A DNA stretch of 64,000 nucleotides, from NCBI RefSeq assembly GCF_947500995.1, contig NZ_CANMUA010000003.1:186001-250000 (forward strand), written 5' to 3'. Below are positions 46,918-55,900 of this stretch, piece after piece. The notes beneath the pieces are model-generated. The model was not told the DNA's origin and made no database searches. It worked only from the letters and a program-made list of their open reading frames with translations. Made by a program: the position numbers and the translations under genes. This DNA comes from an uncultured Serinicoccus sp. (GTDB lineage: Bacteria; Actinomycetota; Actinomycetes; Actinomycetales; Dermatophilaceae). The stretch's first letter is position 1. Each line of letters opens with the position of its first letter.

Positions 46918-47099
46918 GGGCTCTCCTCCGCACGCCGCCGATCGTCGGCCTGTGTGCCGCCGAGGTCCTCGGTGGCCGGCCGGCGTCGTCAGGTGTGACC
47001 GCGTCGGCGTGCTGCACTCATCGGTGTCGCGGCGATGAGAATGGCGGACCACCGTGGTCTGGTGCAGTAGAGAACCGGCCCGAGGAGAGGTGGACCGCC

Positions 47100-47663
47100 G
47101 TGCGCAGGCTGACCTTCGCCATGAACGTGAGCCTGGACGGCTACGTCGCCACCCCGGACGGTGGCCTCGACTGGAGCGAGCCGAGCGACGAGCTGTTCGA
47201 GTGGTGGTCCGACCGCGTGGGTGCGACGGAGCTTGCGCTCTACGGGCGCCGGTTGTGGGAGGACATGAGCTCCCACTGGCCGACCGCGGACCAGCAGCCC
47301 GGCGCCACCCCGGCGCACCGTGAGTACGCGCGCCGCTGGCGGGCCATGCCGAAGGTCGTCTTCTCCTCCACGGCGTGCCCGGTCGACTGGAACACCAGGC
47401 TGGTCACCGGCGACGCGATGAGCGAGATCCGTCGGCTCAAGGACGAGGACGGCGGGCCGATGGACATCGGGGGTGCCACCCTGGCCGCCGCCGCGATGCG
47501 CGCCGGCCTCGTCGACGAGTACGTCCTGGTCACCACCCCGGTCCTGGTGGGTGGTGGCACGCCGTTCTTCGCGACCCTGGACCGCTGGGTGCACCTGGAC
47601 CTCGTGGAGACCAGGACGTTCCCCGGCGGCGTCCTGATGACCAGGTACGCGGCCCGCCACTGA
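47100..47663 (+). CDS. Dihydrofolate reductase-family (RibD_C-like) reductase
   Basis: The product has 187 residues. It starts 'RRLTFAMNVSLDGYVATPDGGLDW', the usual opening of the YwjB/RibD_C group, and has 'GRRLWEDMSSHW', 'KVVFSSTA', 'GPMDIGGATLAAAAMRAGLVDEY' and 'PVLVGGGTPFF'. These enzymes bind NADPH; the substrate is generally unknown and need not be folate. GTG 47100 is preceded by GAGGAGAGG. It diverges from the metallo-hydrolase gene across a 182-nt region. Confidence 0.88.
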   Translation: MRRLTFAMNVSLDGYVATPDGGLDWSEPSDELFEWWSDRVGATELALYGRRLWEDMSSHWPTADQQPGATPAHREYARRWRAMPKVVFSSTACPVDWNTRLVTGDAMSEIRRLKDEDGGPMDIGGATLAAAAMRAGLVDEYVLVTTPVLVGGGTPFFATLDRWVHLDLVETRTFPGGVLMTRYAARH

Positions 47664-47694
47664 GCTCTCGGTGGCACACTCGCCCCGCCCGCCC

Positions 47695-47773
47695 TTGCCG
47701 GCCTCGGGGCGCCCCCGCCCGTGCCGGCCTCGGGGCGCCCCCGCCCGTGCCGGCCTGGGGGGCGCCCCCGCCC
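47695..47773. repeat. Three tandem copies of a 26-bp repeat
   Basis: Units start at 47695, 47721 and 47747 (the last is 27 bp, with one extra G). Each contains GCCGGCCTCGGGG and CGCCCCCGCCC. It lies in the intergenic region just after the DHFR-like gene, and directly precedes the inverted-repeat element. Confidence 0.8.
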
Positions 47774-47779
47774 GTACCC

Positions 47780-47972
47780 CGCCGGAGACGTCACGATGAG
47801 TGACCCCGCGAATCAGTCCGCCCTTGATGCAGCCGGTGACTCACCGGCGCACTGAGTCGGAGGACGACTCAGCGGCGGACTGCGTCTCCCGGCGACTCAG
47901 TGGCTCGCTGATCCGGGGAGTGACTCGGTGGCGCGCTGATTCTGAGGGTGACTCATCGTGACGTCTCCGGCG
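47780..47972. repeat. 193-bp element with 22-bp perfect terminal inverted repeats and internal 28-bp repeats
   Basis: Positions 47780-47801 are the exact reverse complement of 47951-47972 (core GGAGACGTCACGATGAGT), and similarity extends about 20 bp inward. Inside lie four 28-bp units at 47837, 47865, 47893 and 47921, each starting (T/C)GACTC, with a partial fifth running into the right end. It has no open reading frame and no obvious target-site duplication. It resembles a non-autonomous mobile element (MITE) or a large regulatory hairpin; which is undecided. The remaining 47973-48132 shows nothing recognisable except a ribosome site before 48133. Confidence 0.85.
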
Positions 47973-48132
47973 AACGACCCTGGAGCGTGCCCAGGAAGCC
48001 CGGGGCAGGTGGGCGGGGGGGACTAGTCTGACTGGCGGGAGCGCGGCGAGGTGGGCGGCACCCGGTCCCCGGTGTCCGCCCGGTGACCGCCACGTGCCGG
48101 AGCCCGTCGAGGGGACGTCGAGAGGAGAGGCG

Positions 48133-48507
48133 ATGTCGACACGGGACCGGACGGTCACTGCCCTGGGGTTGGGTGGGGTGGCCGCGTTCCAGCTGGCCCT
48201 GGCGCTGGGCGCGCCGTGGGGCCGGGCGAGCTACGGCGGCCAGCACGAGGGGGTGCTGCCGCGACGGCTGAGATGGGTGAGCGCCGGGGCCACGGTGGTC
48301 TACGCCGGTGTGGCCGTCACCGTCGCCAGCGAGCGGACACCGCCACGGGTGCGGCGCGGCGTCCTCACCGCGGTGGCCGGGCTGATGTCGGTGGCCGTCG
48401 TCCCGAACGCGATGTCCCGCTCCGCCCTCGAGCGGGCCATCTGGACGCCCGCCTCGGGCGCGCTCGCGTATGCCGCCTGGCGGGCCCGAGGTTCGGCAGG
48501 GGAGTGA
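48133..48507 (+). CDS. Small integral membrane protein of unknown function
   Basis: The product has 124 residues with four predicted helices: 'LGLGGVAAFQLALALGAPWG', 'VSAGATVVYAGVAVTVA', 'GVLTAVAGLMSVAVVPNAMS' and 'TPASGALAYAAWRA'. 'GAPWGRASYGGQHEGVLPRRLR' between helices 1 and 2 is a loop pattern I associate with a widespread uncharacterised actinobacterial family. ATG 48133 follows AGAGGAGAGG by 3 nt. Confidence 0.75.
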   Translation: MSTRDRTVTALGLGGVAAFQLALALGAPWGRASYGGQHEGVLPRRLRWVSAGATVVYAGVAVTVASERTPPRVRRGVLTAVAGLMSVAVVPNAMSRSALERAIWTPASGALAYAAWRARGSAGE

Positions 48508-48571
48508 CGAGAGCCGAGAGCGGCGGCCCACGGGGAGCTGACACGCGGAGCGTGGCCACCGCCCGTCAGCG

Positions 48572-49189
48572 TCAGCCCAGCTCGAAGAGGTAGGCGGAGG
48601 CCGATCGGGTGTAGGCGACCCCGCGGCCGCTGGCGCGGATGCGCTCCGCGTCGGCCAGGTCTGGGCGTCGGGGGACGAGGTGTTCCTCGAGCCGCTCGGT
48701 GGACACGCGGTAGCGGCCGTCGCGGTGGTCGACGACCGCGACAAGGGTCCAGGCGGGGTCCAGGGCGGCCAGGCTCGCGTCGCCGTGGCTGGCGTTGGCC
48801 AGGAGACGTCCTCCGCGGCGCAGGTAGGGGCGGGTGTGCTCCGAGACGGGCCCGGCGTAGAGCGAGACGATGAGATCCACGCTGCGCTGCGGGACCTCCA
48901 ACGGTCCGGTGTAGTCGGCTTCGAGGAAGCGCACCCGAGCCCCGGCGCCGGGCCGGGTCCGTCCCGACAGCTCCTGCTGCACCAGGTCGGTGTCGGCGAA
49001 GAACCTCGCCGCCCGGACGTCGGTGTCCACGTAGGTGACCGAGGCGATCGCGGTGGACGGTGACAGGTCGACGTAGCTACCCGGGTAGAGCGCCTCCTCC
49101 ACCGGGCGGAGGTCGGCGACGGCGGCGAACAGCTCGGACCGGTCCCCGATGGACTCCCTGTACTGCGACCACGTCGCGCGCCGCGCCAT
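48572..49189 (-). CDS. Possible SAM-dependent methyltransferase-like protein
   Basis: The product has 205 residues, soluble. The order of 'YPGSYVDLSPSTAIASVTYVDTD' (possible motif I acidic end), 'VRFLEADYTGPLEVPQRSVDLIVSLYAGPVSEHTRPYLRRGGRLLANASHGDASLA' split over a motif IV/V-like region is reminiscent of class I methyltransferases, but the Gly-rich motif I is absent. It is therefore only tentative. ATG 49189 lies 6 nt after a TTGGAT; the longer frame would start with TTG. It is followed by the RNase gene in the opposite reading context. Confidence 0.55.
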   Translation of the reverse strand: MARRATWSQYRESIGDRSELFAAVADLRPVEEALYPGSYVDLSPSTAIASVTYVDTDVRAARFFADTDLVQQELSGRTRPGAGARVRFLEADYTGPLEVPQRSVDLIVSLYAGPVSEHTRPYLRRGGRLLANASHGDASLAALDPAWTLVAVVDHRDGRYRVSTERLEEHLVPRRPDLADAERIRASGRGVAYTRSASAYLFELG

Positions 49190-49225
49190 ACCCGCATCCA
49201 ACCACCACCGGCGGGACCGGCAGCC

Positions 49226-49747
49226 TCAGCCCGCCGGGGCGAACTCGCAGAAGCTCTCGTAGTGGTCGTCGGTGTAGTACCAGACCTCGGGGTCGACCTC
49301 GTCCCCACCGGTGACCACCCGCTTCGCGCCGCGGTGCGAGAGGCCCGGGGTCTGGACGGTGAACTCCCGGTAGTACCCCCGCTCCTCCTGCGGCAGGAGA
49401 CCCTCCTGGTTCCTGAACGTGGACCCGTCCCGTTCCGGGTAGGCGTAGGGCCCGCCCTCCTCGACGTCGTCGACCACCGGCTCGAGCTCGGGCGGCAGCA
49501 CCCCGTCGGTGCAGGCGTCGACGTCGTCCCAGGCGCGGGTGTCCGTGCCCTGGGCGCCGCGCCCCGCCGCGTCCTCAGCAGCGGGCTCGCCCGTCACCGT
49601 CGCCGACGGCTCACCCGTCCCTGCCGAGGGCTCCCCCACCCCTGCCGAGGGCTCCCCCACCCCGCTGACCCGCCCGAGCGCCAGCCACACCACGAGGGCT
49701 GCGAGCACCACGAGCACGGCGGCGGAGACCACCCGGAACCGGGTCAC
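49226..49747 (-). CDS. Membrane-anchored or secreted guanyl-specific ribonuclease (RNase Sa/barnase-like)
   Basis: The product has 173 residues. An N-terminal helix ('VVSAAVLVVLAALVVWLAL') acts as anchor or signal. A low-complexity linker has GEPSAG repeats. The catalytic domain then matches microbial RNases of the N1/T1 group: 'GGPYAYPERDGSTFRNQEGLLP', the Glu in 'YYREFTVQTPG', Arg in 'GAKRVVTGG' and His in 'YYTDDHYESFCEF', all the expected active-site residues. A Cys pair lies in 'DACTDG' and 'SFCEF'. It cleaves RNA after G. The GTG start overlaps the barstar stop by 4 nt. Confidence 0.92.
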   Translation of the reverse strand: MTRFRVVSAAVLVVLAALVVWLALGRVSGVGEPSAGVGEPSAGTGEPSATVTGEPAAEDAAGRGAQGTDTRAWDDVDACTDGVLPPELEPVVDDVEEGGPYAYPERDGSTFRNQEGLLPQEERGYYREFTVQTPGLSHRGAKRVVTGGDEVDPEVWYYTDDHYESFCEFAPAG

Positions 49748-50103
49748 GGCCGCTCGGAGGTCCGCACCGCCCCGAAGGCCACCACGGCCAGGGCGTCGGC
49801 GTCGTCGAGGATCTCGGCCAGGATCCACCACGCCCGACCGTCACGGGCCGCCAGCGCCCCCGCCTCCTGCCACAGCAGGGCCACCTCCTGACCGTCCCAG
49901 AGGTCGCGCAGGTCGCGCAGCGTGTCGGCCATCGCGTCCAGGTTGGTCGAGGCCGGCTCCGGCAGCCGGAGCGCGTGCGCCAGCTGCGCCTGGGTCTCCC
50001 GCAACCCTCCGGCGGGTGGGGTGGTGATGGTGGTGAGGGCATACCCGGCCTGGGCGAAGTGCGCCTCCGCGTCGCCCAGACGTTCGGCGGGCAGGAGGAT
50101 CAC
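49744..50103 (-). CDS. Barstar-family ribonuclease inhibitor
   Basis: The product has 119 residues. The barstar pattern is visible: an initial beta strand 'VILLPAERLGDAEAHFAQAGYAL', the inhibitory helix region 'LPEPASTNLDAMADTLRDL' (with the conserved Asn-Leu-Asp-Ala), and 'VALLWQEAGALAAR'. It lies between purB and the RNase gene with stop/start overlaps on both sides. It is therefore expected to be produced before the RNase and to protect the cell from the enzyme inside. The GTG start is at 50103. Confidence 0.92.
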   Translation of the reverse strand: MILLPAERLGDAEAHFAQAGYALTTITTPPAGGLRETQAQLAHALRLPEPASTNLDAMADTLRDLRDLWDGQEVALLWQEAGALAARDGRAWWILAEILDDADALAVVAFGAVRTSERP

Positions 50104-51554
50104 GCGTCCCCCAGGTGCTCGACCAGGTCCGGCGCCAGACCGACGTAGGTCGCCGGCGTGAGCGCGACCAGCCGCTCCTCCTCCTGCGCCGGCAGCCCCA
50201 GGCCGCGGACGAACTCGACCAGCTCGGCCTGCCCGATGCGCCGCCCCCGGGTCAGCTCCTTGAGCCGCTCGTAGGGGTTGCTCATCCCCTCCACCCCGCG
50301 CGCGGCGAGCGCCCGCATCACCGACTGCACCGGCTCGGCGAGCACCTCCCAGTTGGCGTCGAGGTCGGCGGCCATCGCCTCCGGCACGGCGTCCAGCCCG
50401 GCCAGCCCGCGGCTGACGTTGTCCAGCGCCAGCAGGCTGTGCCCGAGCGCGGTGCCCGCGTTGCGCTGCATCGAGGAGTCGGTGAGGTCGCGCTGCAGCC
50501 GGCTGGTGACCAGCGTCGAGGCGAGCACGTCGAGCAGGGCGTTGCTCACCTCGAGGTTGGCCTCGGCGTTCTCGAAGCGGATCGGGTTGACCTTGTGCGG
50601 CATGGTCGAGGAGCCGACGGTGCCCTGTCCGCGCACCTGGGCGAAGTAGCCCATGGAGATGTAGGTCCACACGTCGGTGGCCAGGTTGTGCAGGATCCGG
50701 TTGAACCGCGCGATGTCGGCGTACAGCTCGGCCTGCCAGTCGTGGCTCTCGATCTGCGTGGTCAGCGGGTTCCAGGTCAGCCCCAGGTGCTCGACGAAGT
50801 CCCGGCTGAGCCGCTGCCAGTCCGCCCCCGGCACCGCCTCGACGTGCGCGCCGTAGGTGCCGGTGGCCCCGTTGAGCTTGCCCAGGTATGCCGCCCCCTC
50901 GACCCTGCGCAGCTGTCGCGTCAGCCGGTGCGCCAGCACCGCCAGCTCCTTGCCCATCGTCGTGGGGGTGGCCGGCTGGCCGTGCGTGTGCGCCAGCAGC
51001 GGCACCTCGGCGAGCTCGCGGGCCATCGAGGCGAGCTGGCCCACCAGGGCCTGCGCCCGCGGCAGCCAGACCTCCTGGACGGCGCCCTGCACCATGAGGG
51101 CGTAGGACGTGTTGTTGATGTCCTCGCTGGTGCAGGCGAAGTGGATGAGCTGTCCCAGGGCCTCGGCGCGCGCGGCGCCGTCGCCGACCCCGGACCCGGC
51201 GAGCAGGGTGGTCAGCCGCCCGCGCAGGAAGTACTCCACCGCCTTGACGTCGTGCACCGTCTCGGCCTCGATGGCCCGGAGCTCGGCGATGGCGTCGGCG
51301 TCGAAGTCGACCACCAGCGCCCGCAGCGCCGCCCGCTCGTCCTCGGAGATGCCCGGCGCTCCCGGCACCACCTCGTGCTGCACCAGGTGCAGCAGCCACT
51401 CGACCTCGACGTGCAGGCGTGCCCGGTTGAGAGCGGCCTCCGAGAGATGGTCGACCAACGGCGCGACCGCCCCACGGTACCTCCCGTCCAGGGCGCCCAG
51501 GGCGATGGTGGGAGAGAGCTCGGCGAGCGGCGTGCGGGCGGGAGGCAGCGGCAT
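50100..51554 (-). CDS. purB: Adenylosuccinate lyase
   Basis: The product has 484 residues. It converts SAICAR to AICAR and adenylosuccinate to AMP plus fumarate in purine synthesis. The superfamily signature 'SSTMPHKVNPIRFENAEANL' is complete, with the catalytic loop Ser. The His in 'LLAHTHGQPATPTTMG' and 'FACTSEDINNTSYAL' are the family's active-site segments. ATG 51554 gives the family start; upstream codons in frame look non-coding. The GTGA overlap with the barstar gene puts a housekeeping gene at the head of the RNase operon. Confidence 0.96.
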   Translation of the reverse strand: MPLPPARTPLAELSPTIALGALDGRYRGAVAPLVDHLSEAALNRARLHVEVEWLLHLVQHEVVPGAPGISEDERAALRALVVDFDADAIAELRAIEAETVHDVKAVEYFLRGRLTTLLAGSGVGDGAARAEALGQLIHFACTSEDINNTSYALMVQGAVQEVWLPRAQALVGQLASMARELAEVPLLAHTHGQPATPTTMGKELAVLAHRLTRQLRRVEGAAYLGKLNGATGTYGAHVEAVPGADWQRLSRDFVEHLGLTWNPLTTQIESHDWQAELYADIARFNRILHNLATDVWTYISMGYFAQVRGQGTVGSSTMPHKVNPIRFENAEANLEVSNALLDVLASTLVTSRLQRDLTDSSMQRNAGTALGHSLLALDNVSRGLAGLDAVPEAMAADLDANWEVLAEPVQSVMRALAARGVEGMSNPYERLKELTRGRRIGQAELVEFVRGLGLPAQEEERLVALTPATYVGLAPDLVEHLGDA

Positions 51555-51618
51555 GCACCCATCTTGGCAGGGGCGCGGCACGACGCCGCACGGGCGCCTG
51601 GACCCCGGCGGCCATGGC

Positions 51619-51663
51619 GTCAACATGACGTTGACGTTCTCCGAGTGTCAACGTATGGTTGAC
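51619..51663. promoter_or_regulatory. Two identical palindromes GTCAAC-N5-GTTGAC, likely autoregulatory operator
   Basis: GTCAAC-ATGAC-GTTGAC lies at 51619-51635 and GTCAAC-GTATG-GTTGAC at 51647-51663. The centres are 28 bp apart, and the second ends 2 nt before the ATG at 51666. They lie between divergent purB and the membrane/HTH gene pair; the TTGAC strings may double as -35 elements. Confidence 0.7.
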
Positions 51664-51665
51664 GC

Positions 51666-51959
51666 ATGACCACTCCTTCCGCCGCCACCGCGATGTCCCG
51701 GGTCCGCCTCACCGCCGGCCTGGTCGCGATCGCCATCGGCTTCGTCACCTACGCGCTGAGCCGCGCCGTCGACTCCGGCTTCGTCCACGGCTTCTTCCAG
51801 GGCGCCACCCTGGCGCTCATGGTCGCCGGTGCCTACCTGGTCGGGGCCGCGATGTGGCACCGACGCAGCCGGGGACAGGGCGAGGACGACCGGCACTGGC
51901 TGCCCAGCCGCGACGGTGCCGACGACGGGCCCGCTCCCGACACCCGGGACCCCCGGTGA
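51666..51959 (+). CDS. Small two-helix membrane protein
   Basis: The product has 97 residues. Two predicted helices ('VRLTAGLVAIAIGFVTYALS' and 'FFQGATLALMVAGAYLVGAAMW') are followed by a charged, disordered cytoplasmic tail ending in Asp/Arg/Pro. No known family was recognised. It is translated as the first gene of a pair; the next gene starts within its stop codon. It lies directly behind the two palindromes, so it is probably controlled by its partner. Confidence 0.7.
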   Translation: MTTPSAATAMSRVRLTAGLVAIAIGFVTYALSRAVDSGFVHGFFQGATLALMVAGAYLVGAAMWHRRSRGQGEDDRHWLPSRDGADDGPAPDTRDPR

Positions 51960-52540
51960 GCCAGGCCCACCCCGAGGGGGACCTCGCCGCCCAGATCGGG
52001 CACGTCATCCTCGACGGCGGTCCGGAACCGGGGGGTCAGACGCTGGACGGCGACGACCACCTCCGTCTGGTGCGCCGCGCCGCGCTGGCCCACGAGGTGA
52101 GCGGCGAGCTGCTGCAGCAGGCGGTGACCGCCGCCCGCTCCGGCGGGCAGAGCTGGGCGACCCTCGGCCAGGAGCTGGGGCTGAGCAGGCAGGGCGCCCA
52201 GCAGCGTTTCGGCGGGGCTGGTCGTCGGACCGGGGTCGCCGACGACGCAGGTCCGAGCGCCGGGAGCACGGAGCGTCCGGACGAGCGGTGGCTCGGTCCG
52301 GTCACCGCCGTCGACGAGCTGGGCGAGCTCGAGCTCGCCGGCCAGCTCGGCTGGCACACCGTCGAGGCCGGCATGTTCCGGCACCGGATGGTGCGGACGG
52401 CGACCCGGTGGGAGCACCGCCGGGTGCTGTGGGCGCGCACCACCTCGAGCTACCTCACCGACGGGTGGCAGGTAGGGGCCAGGGCCTTCCCGTGGCTCTA
52501 CCTGGTGCGGGACACGGGTCTTCCGGTGGAGGGGCGCTGA
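51956..52540 (+). CDS. Putative HTH DNA-binding protein
   Basis: The product has 194 residues. An N-terminal helical region contains 'AARSGGQSWATLGQELGLSRQGAQQRFGGAG', a helix-turn-helix pattern with Gln/Arg recognition residues, of the kind seen in small actinobacterial regulators. The C-terminal half ('LGELELAGQLGWHTVEAGMFRHRMVRTATRWEHRRV') is a separate beta-rich domain of unknown function. Coupled to the membrane protein gene by a GTGA overlap. It is the obvious candidate to bind the palindromes at 51619-51663. Confidence 0.65.
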   Translation: MSQAHPEGDLAAQIGHVILDGGPEPGGQTLDGDDHLRLVRRAALAHEVSGELLQQAVTAARSGGQSWATLGQELGLSRQGAQQRFGGAGRRTGVADDAGPSAGSTERPDERWLGPVTAVDELGELELAGQLGWHTVEAGMFRHRMVRTATRWEHRRVLWARTTSSYLTDGWQVGARAFPWLYLVRDTGLPVEGR

Positions 52541-52603
52541 GTCTCGCCGACGACGTGCCCCCGGTCCTTCGGGCGGGGCGGCACCGGTCGAGGCGCGGCA
52601 GGC

Positions 52604-52942
52604 TCAGCGCTTCTTGGCGTCCGGGTCGATCTCGTCGGCGTTGACGTAGTCGCCGGTGACGCGGTCGCGGTGCTCCCGGGCGATGCGGGTGGCCTCCTCG
52701 GCCTCCCGGTGCAGCTGGTCGGCGTGCAGCTGCGCCTCGCGCGCCTTGCCCTGCAGCTCACGGGCCCGCTCCTCGGCGCTCTGCGCGTAGGACTCGCCGG
52801 ACTGCGCCTTCTCCCGGAGCCCCGCCGCCTCCTCGCGGGCCGCCGCGAGCCGCTTGTTGCGAGCGATCATCGCCCAGACGGCGAGCGCCGCCACCACGAC
52901 GAGGGCGATGACGACGATCCAGACGACGGTCGAGGTGTCCAT
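52604..52942 (-). CDS. Small membrane-anchored coiled-coil protein
   Basis: The product has 112 residues. One N-terminal helix ('TVVWIVVIALVVVAALAVWAMIA') is followed by a Glu/Arg/Ala-rich coiled coil (about 30-95) and 'DYVNADEIDPDAKKR'. It has no known domain. The ATG at 52942 is the start. It is convergent with the HTH gene and shares its strand with cydDC, which ends 10 nt upstream. Confidence 0.7.
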   Translation of the reverse strand: MDTSTVVWIVVIALVVVAALAVWAMIARNKRLAAAREEAAGLREKAQSGESYAQSAEERARELQGKAREAQLHADQLHREAEEATRIAREHRDRVTGDYVNADEIDPDAKKR

Positions 52943-52952
52943 GCCCCGCAAC

Positions 52953-55900
52953 CTAGCCGATGTGCTGCGGGACCGCTCGGTCGTCCGCTGCCTCGGGGGC
53001 GTCCCGGCCGACCCGGTGGTCGGTCCAGCGGCCGGTGACCGGTGCGGTGTGGCTCACCAGCACGACCGAGCGGCCGCTGCCGAGACCGGCCAGCAACCCG
53101 CCGAGCGAGCGCTCGGCCGTCGCGTCGTCGAGGTGCGCGGTGGGCTCGTCCAGCAGGACGACCGACCGCCCGGACAGCAGCGCGCGGGCCAGCGCGAGGC
53201 GGCTGCGCTCCCCGCCGGACAGGCCGGTCAGGGGGGTGTCCAGGCCGCGCGGGAGGGTGGCGAACCAGCCGCCGAGGTCGACCGCCGCGAGCGCGTCGAG
53301 CACCTCGCCGTCGGTCGCGCCGGGTGAGGCGAGCACGAGGTTGGCGCGGACCGACCCCGCGAAGGCGTGCGGTTCGTCGTCGACGACGGCCACGAGCGCG
53401 CGGGTCTGGTCCAGGTCCAGCCCCCGCACGTCCGCGCCGTGCCGGCTCACTGCGTCCCCGTCCGCGCCGGACACGAGGGAGCAGCCACCGTCCGGGTCGA
53501 GGTGGCGCGCGAGCACGGCCAGGGCCGTCGACTTGCCGGCCCCGTTGGGCCCGGCGAGGCGGATGCGGTCGCCCGGCTGCACGTCGAGGTCGAGCGGGGA
53601 CAGGTCGGGTGCCGCACGGTGCTCCGGCACGGGCGACCACCGTGCGGAGACGCCCCGCAGCTGCAGCGCCGGCGGTCCCGTCGGCGCCGCGGCGGTCCCG
53701 CGTCCGGCCACGGCCGGCGTCTGGTCGACGAGCGCGTCCAGGCGGGCCCGTGCCGACCGGGCCCGGGCCCGCGCGCCCGCCACGTCGGGGACCCCCGCCC
53801 AGGCGTCGGCCAGCGCGAGCGGCACCAGCGCGACGAGCGCCGCGAAGGGGCCGCTCAGCGCCCCGACGGCCCGCGCGTCGAACGCCAGCAGCGCCACGGC
53901 CGTGGCGGTCGCCGCGACGACCACCCACGTGGCCACCAGCCCCGCCGCCCGGGCCCGGGTGAGCCGCGCCTCGCCACGGCGGTGCGCCTCCTCGGCCCGC
54001 AGCACGGGGTCGAGCAGCTGCCGGTGCTCTCCGGCGAGCCCACTGACCGCCTGGACGGGGAGCAGCTGGGCGGCCAGTGCGGTGGCCCGGTCGCGCACCT
54101 CGCCGCGTCGCGCGACCGCCGCGTCCTGGGCGGGGCGCTCGGCGGCATACCCGAGGAGGCCGACGAGGGCGACGACCAGCCCTCCGGTCGCGACCACCAG
54201 GCCGGCGGCCGGCAGGTGCCAGCCGGCGACCGCCGCCCCGACGAGGGTCGCGATGCCCGTGGACCACCCCGGCACGCTCACCCGCACGTGCTCGTCGACG
54301 ACGTCCTCGAGGTCCCGGGCGGCGGCGGTGAGCACCTGGCCCCGGCTGCGCCGGCCCAGGCGGGCCGGGGTGAGCGGGATGAGCGCGGCGTAGAGGTCCG
54401 CCCGTCGGCCCGACAGGTCGTCCAGGGCGACGTCGTGGCTGACCACCCGCTCGGCGTAGCGGAACACCGGGCGGAAGATGCCGAACGCCCGCACGCCCAC
54501 GATCGCCACGAGCAGCGTGAGCACGACCGGCATCGTCGAGGCCTGCACGATGAGCCACCCCGAGGTCGCCGTCAGGGCCACGCCGCAGCCGACGGAGGCA
54601 CCACCGAGCAGGCAGGCCAGCGCCAGGCCGCGGCGGCCGCGGGGGGTCCGGACGGGGGCGACCTCCCCGGGGCGCGGGACCGCATCGGCCTCCGGCTCGG
54701 CCCTGCGGCCGACGTCGGAGTCGTCCCCGGGGTCGGCCTCGGGATCCGCCGCGGGGTCGGGCAGGGGCAGGACGGGTGCGGCGAGGTGGTGGACGGGCCC
54801 CCCGGTCCCGGGCGCCGGCTCCGCGGCCCCCTCGAGCCGCCAGTGGTCGTCTGCGAGCGCGGCCAGGTAGCAGTCGTGCGTCACGACGACGATGCGTCGC
54901 GTCTCCGCCAGCTCGGTGATGACCTGGTGAAGCCGGGGTATGCCGTCTACCGCCACGTTGGCCGTCGGCTCGTCCAGCAGGAGCAGCCGTGCGGGTGAGA
55001 GGGTGGCCCGGGCCAGGGCCAGCCGCGCCCGCTGACCGGCCGACAGGCCGACGCCGTCGTCGCCGAGCCAGGTGTCCAGCCCGTGCCGGTCCGCCAGCTG
55101 GCGCCAGAGCCCGACCCGGTCCAAGGCCTCCCTCATCGCCGTGTCGGTCGCGTCGGGGTCGGCGATCGCCAGGTTGTCGCGCACGGTGCCCGGCAGCAGG
55201 AGCGGCCGCTGGGTCGCCAGGTGTGCCGCGGGTGCGCTGACCGCCCCCGCGGCGGGGGTGCGCAGCCCGGCCAGCAGCTCCAGCACCGTGGTCTTGCCGG
55301 CTCCGCTCGGGCCGGTGAGCGCGGTGACACCGGGGCCGGGCGGTGTGCGCAGCGACAGCTCCGTCAGCGTGCGGACCCGGCCGGGGTGGGCGTAGGACAC
55401 CTCGGTGAGACCGATCGGCCCCCCGGCCGCACGCCCACCGGGGCCCTGCGCCGCCGCGCCCCCCAGCACCCCCTCGGCCGCCAGCTCCTCCAGCACCTGC
55501 GCCCCGTCGGCGGCGTTGTGGAACTCGGCGCCGACCCGGCGGACCGGCCAGTACGCCTCGGGCGCCAGCAGGATCGCGGTGAGCCCGACGACGAGGTCCA
55601 TCCCGCCGTGCGCGAGCCGCAGCCCCACGGCCACGGCCACCATGGCGACGGAGATCGTCGCCAGCAGCTCCAGGGCCGCCGTCGACAGGAAGGCCGTGCG
55701 CAGGGTCGCGACGCTCGCCCGCCGGTGCCGCTCGCCGACCTCGCGGACCACCTCGACCTGCGCCCGGGCCCGGCCGTAGGCCACCAGCGTCGGGAGCCCC
55801 TTCATGACGTCGAGGAAGTGTCCGGCCAGCAGCTCCATCGCGCCCCACCGGCGCTGGGTCTCGTCCCGCGTGTGCATCCCGATGAGCGCGGCGAAGAGCG

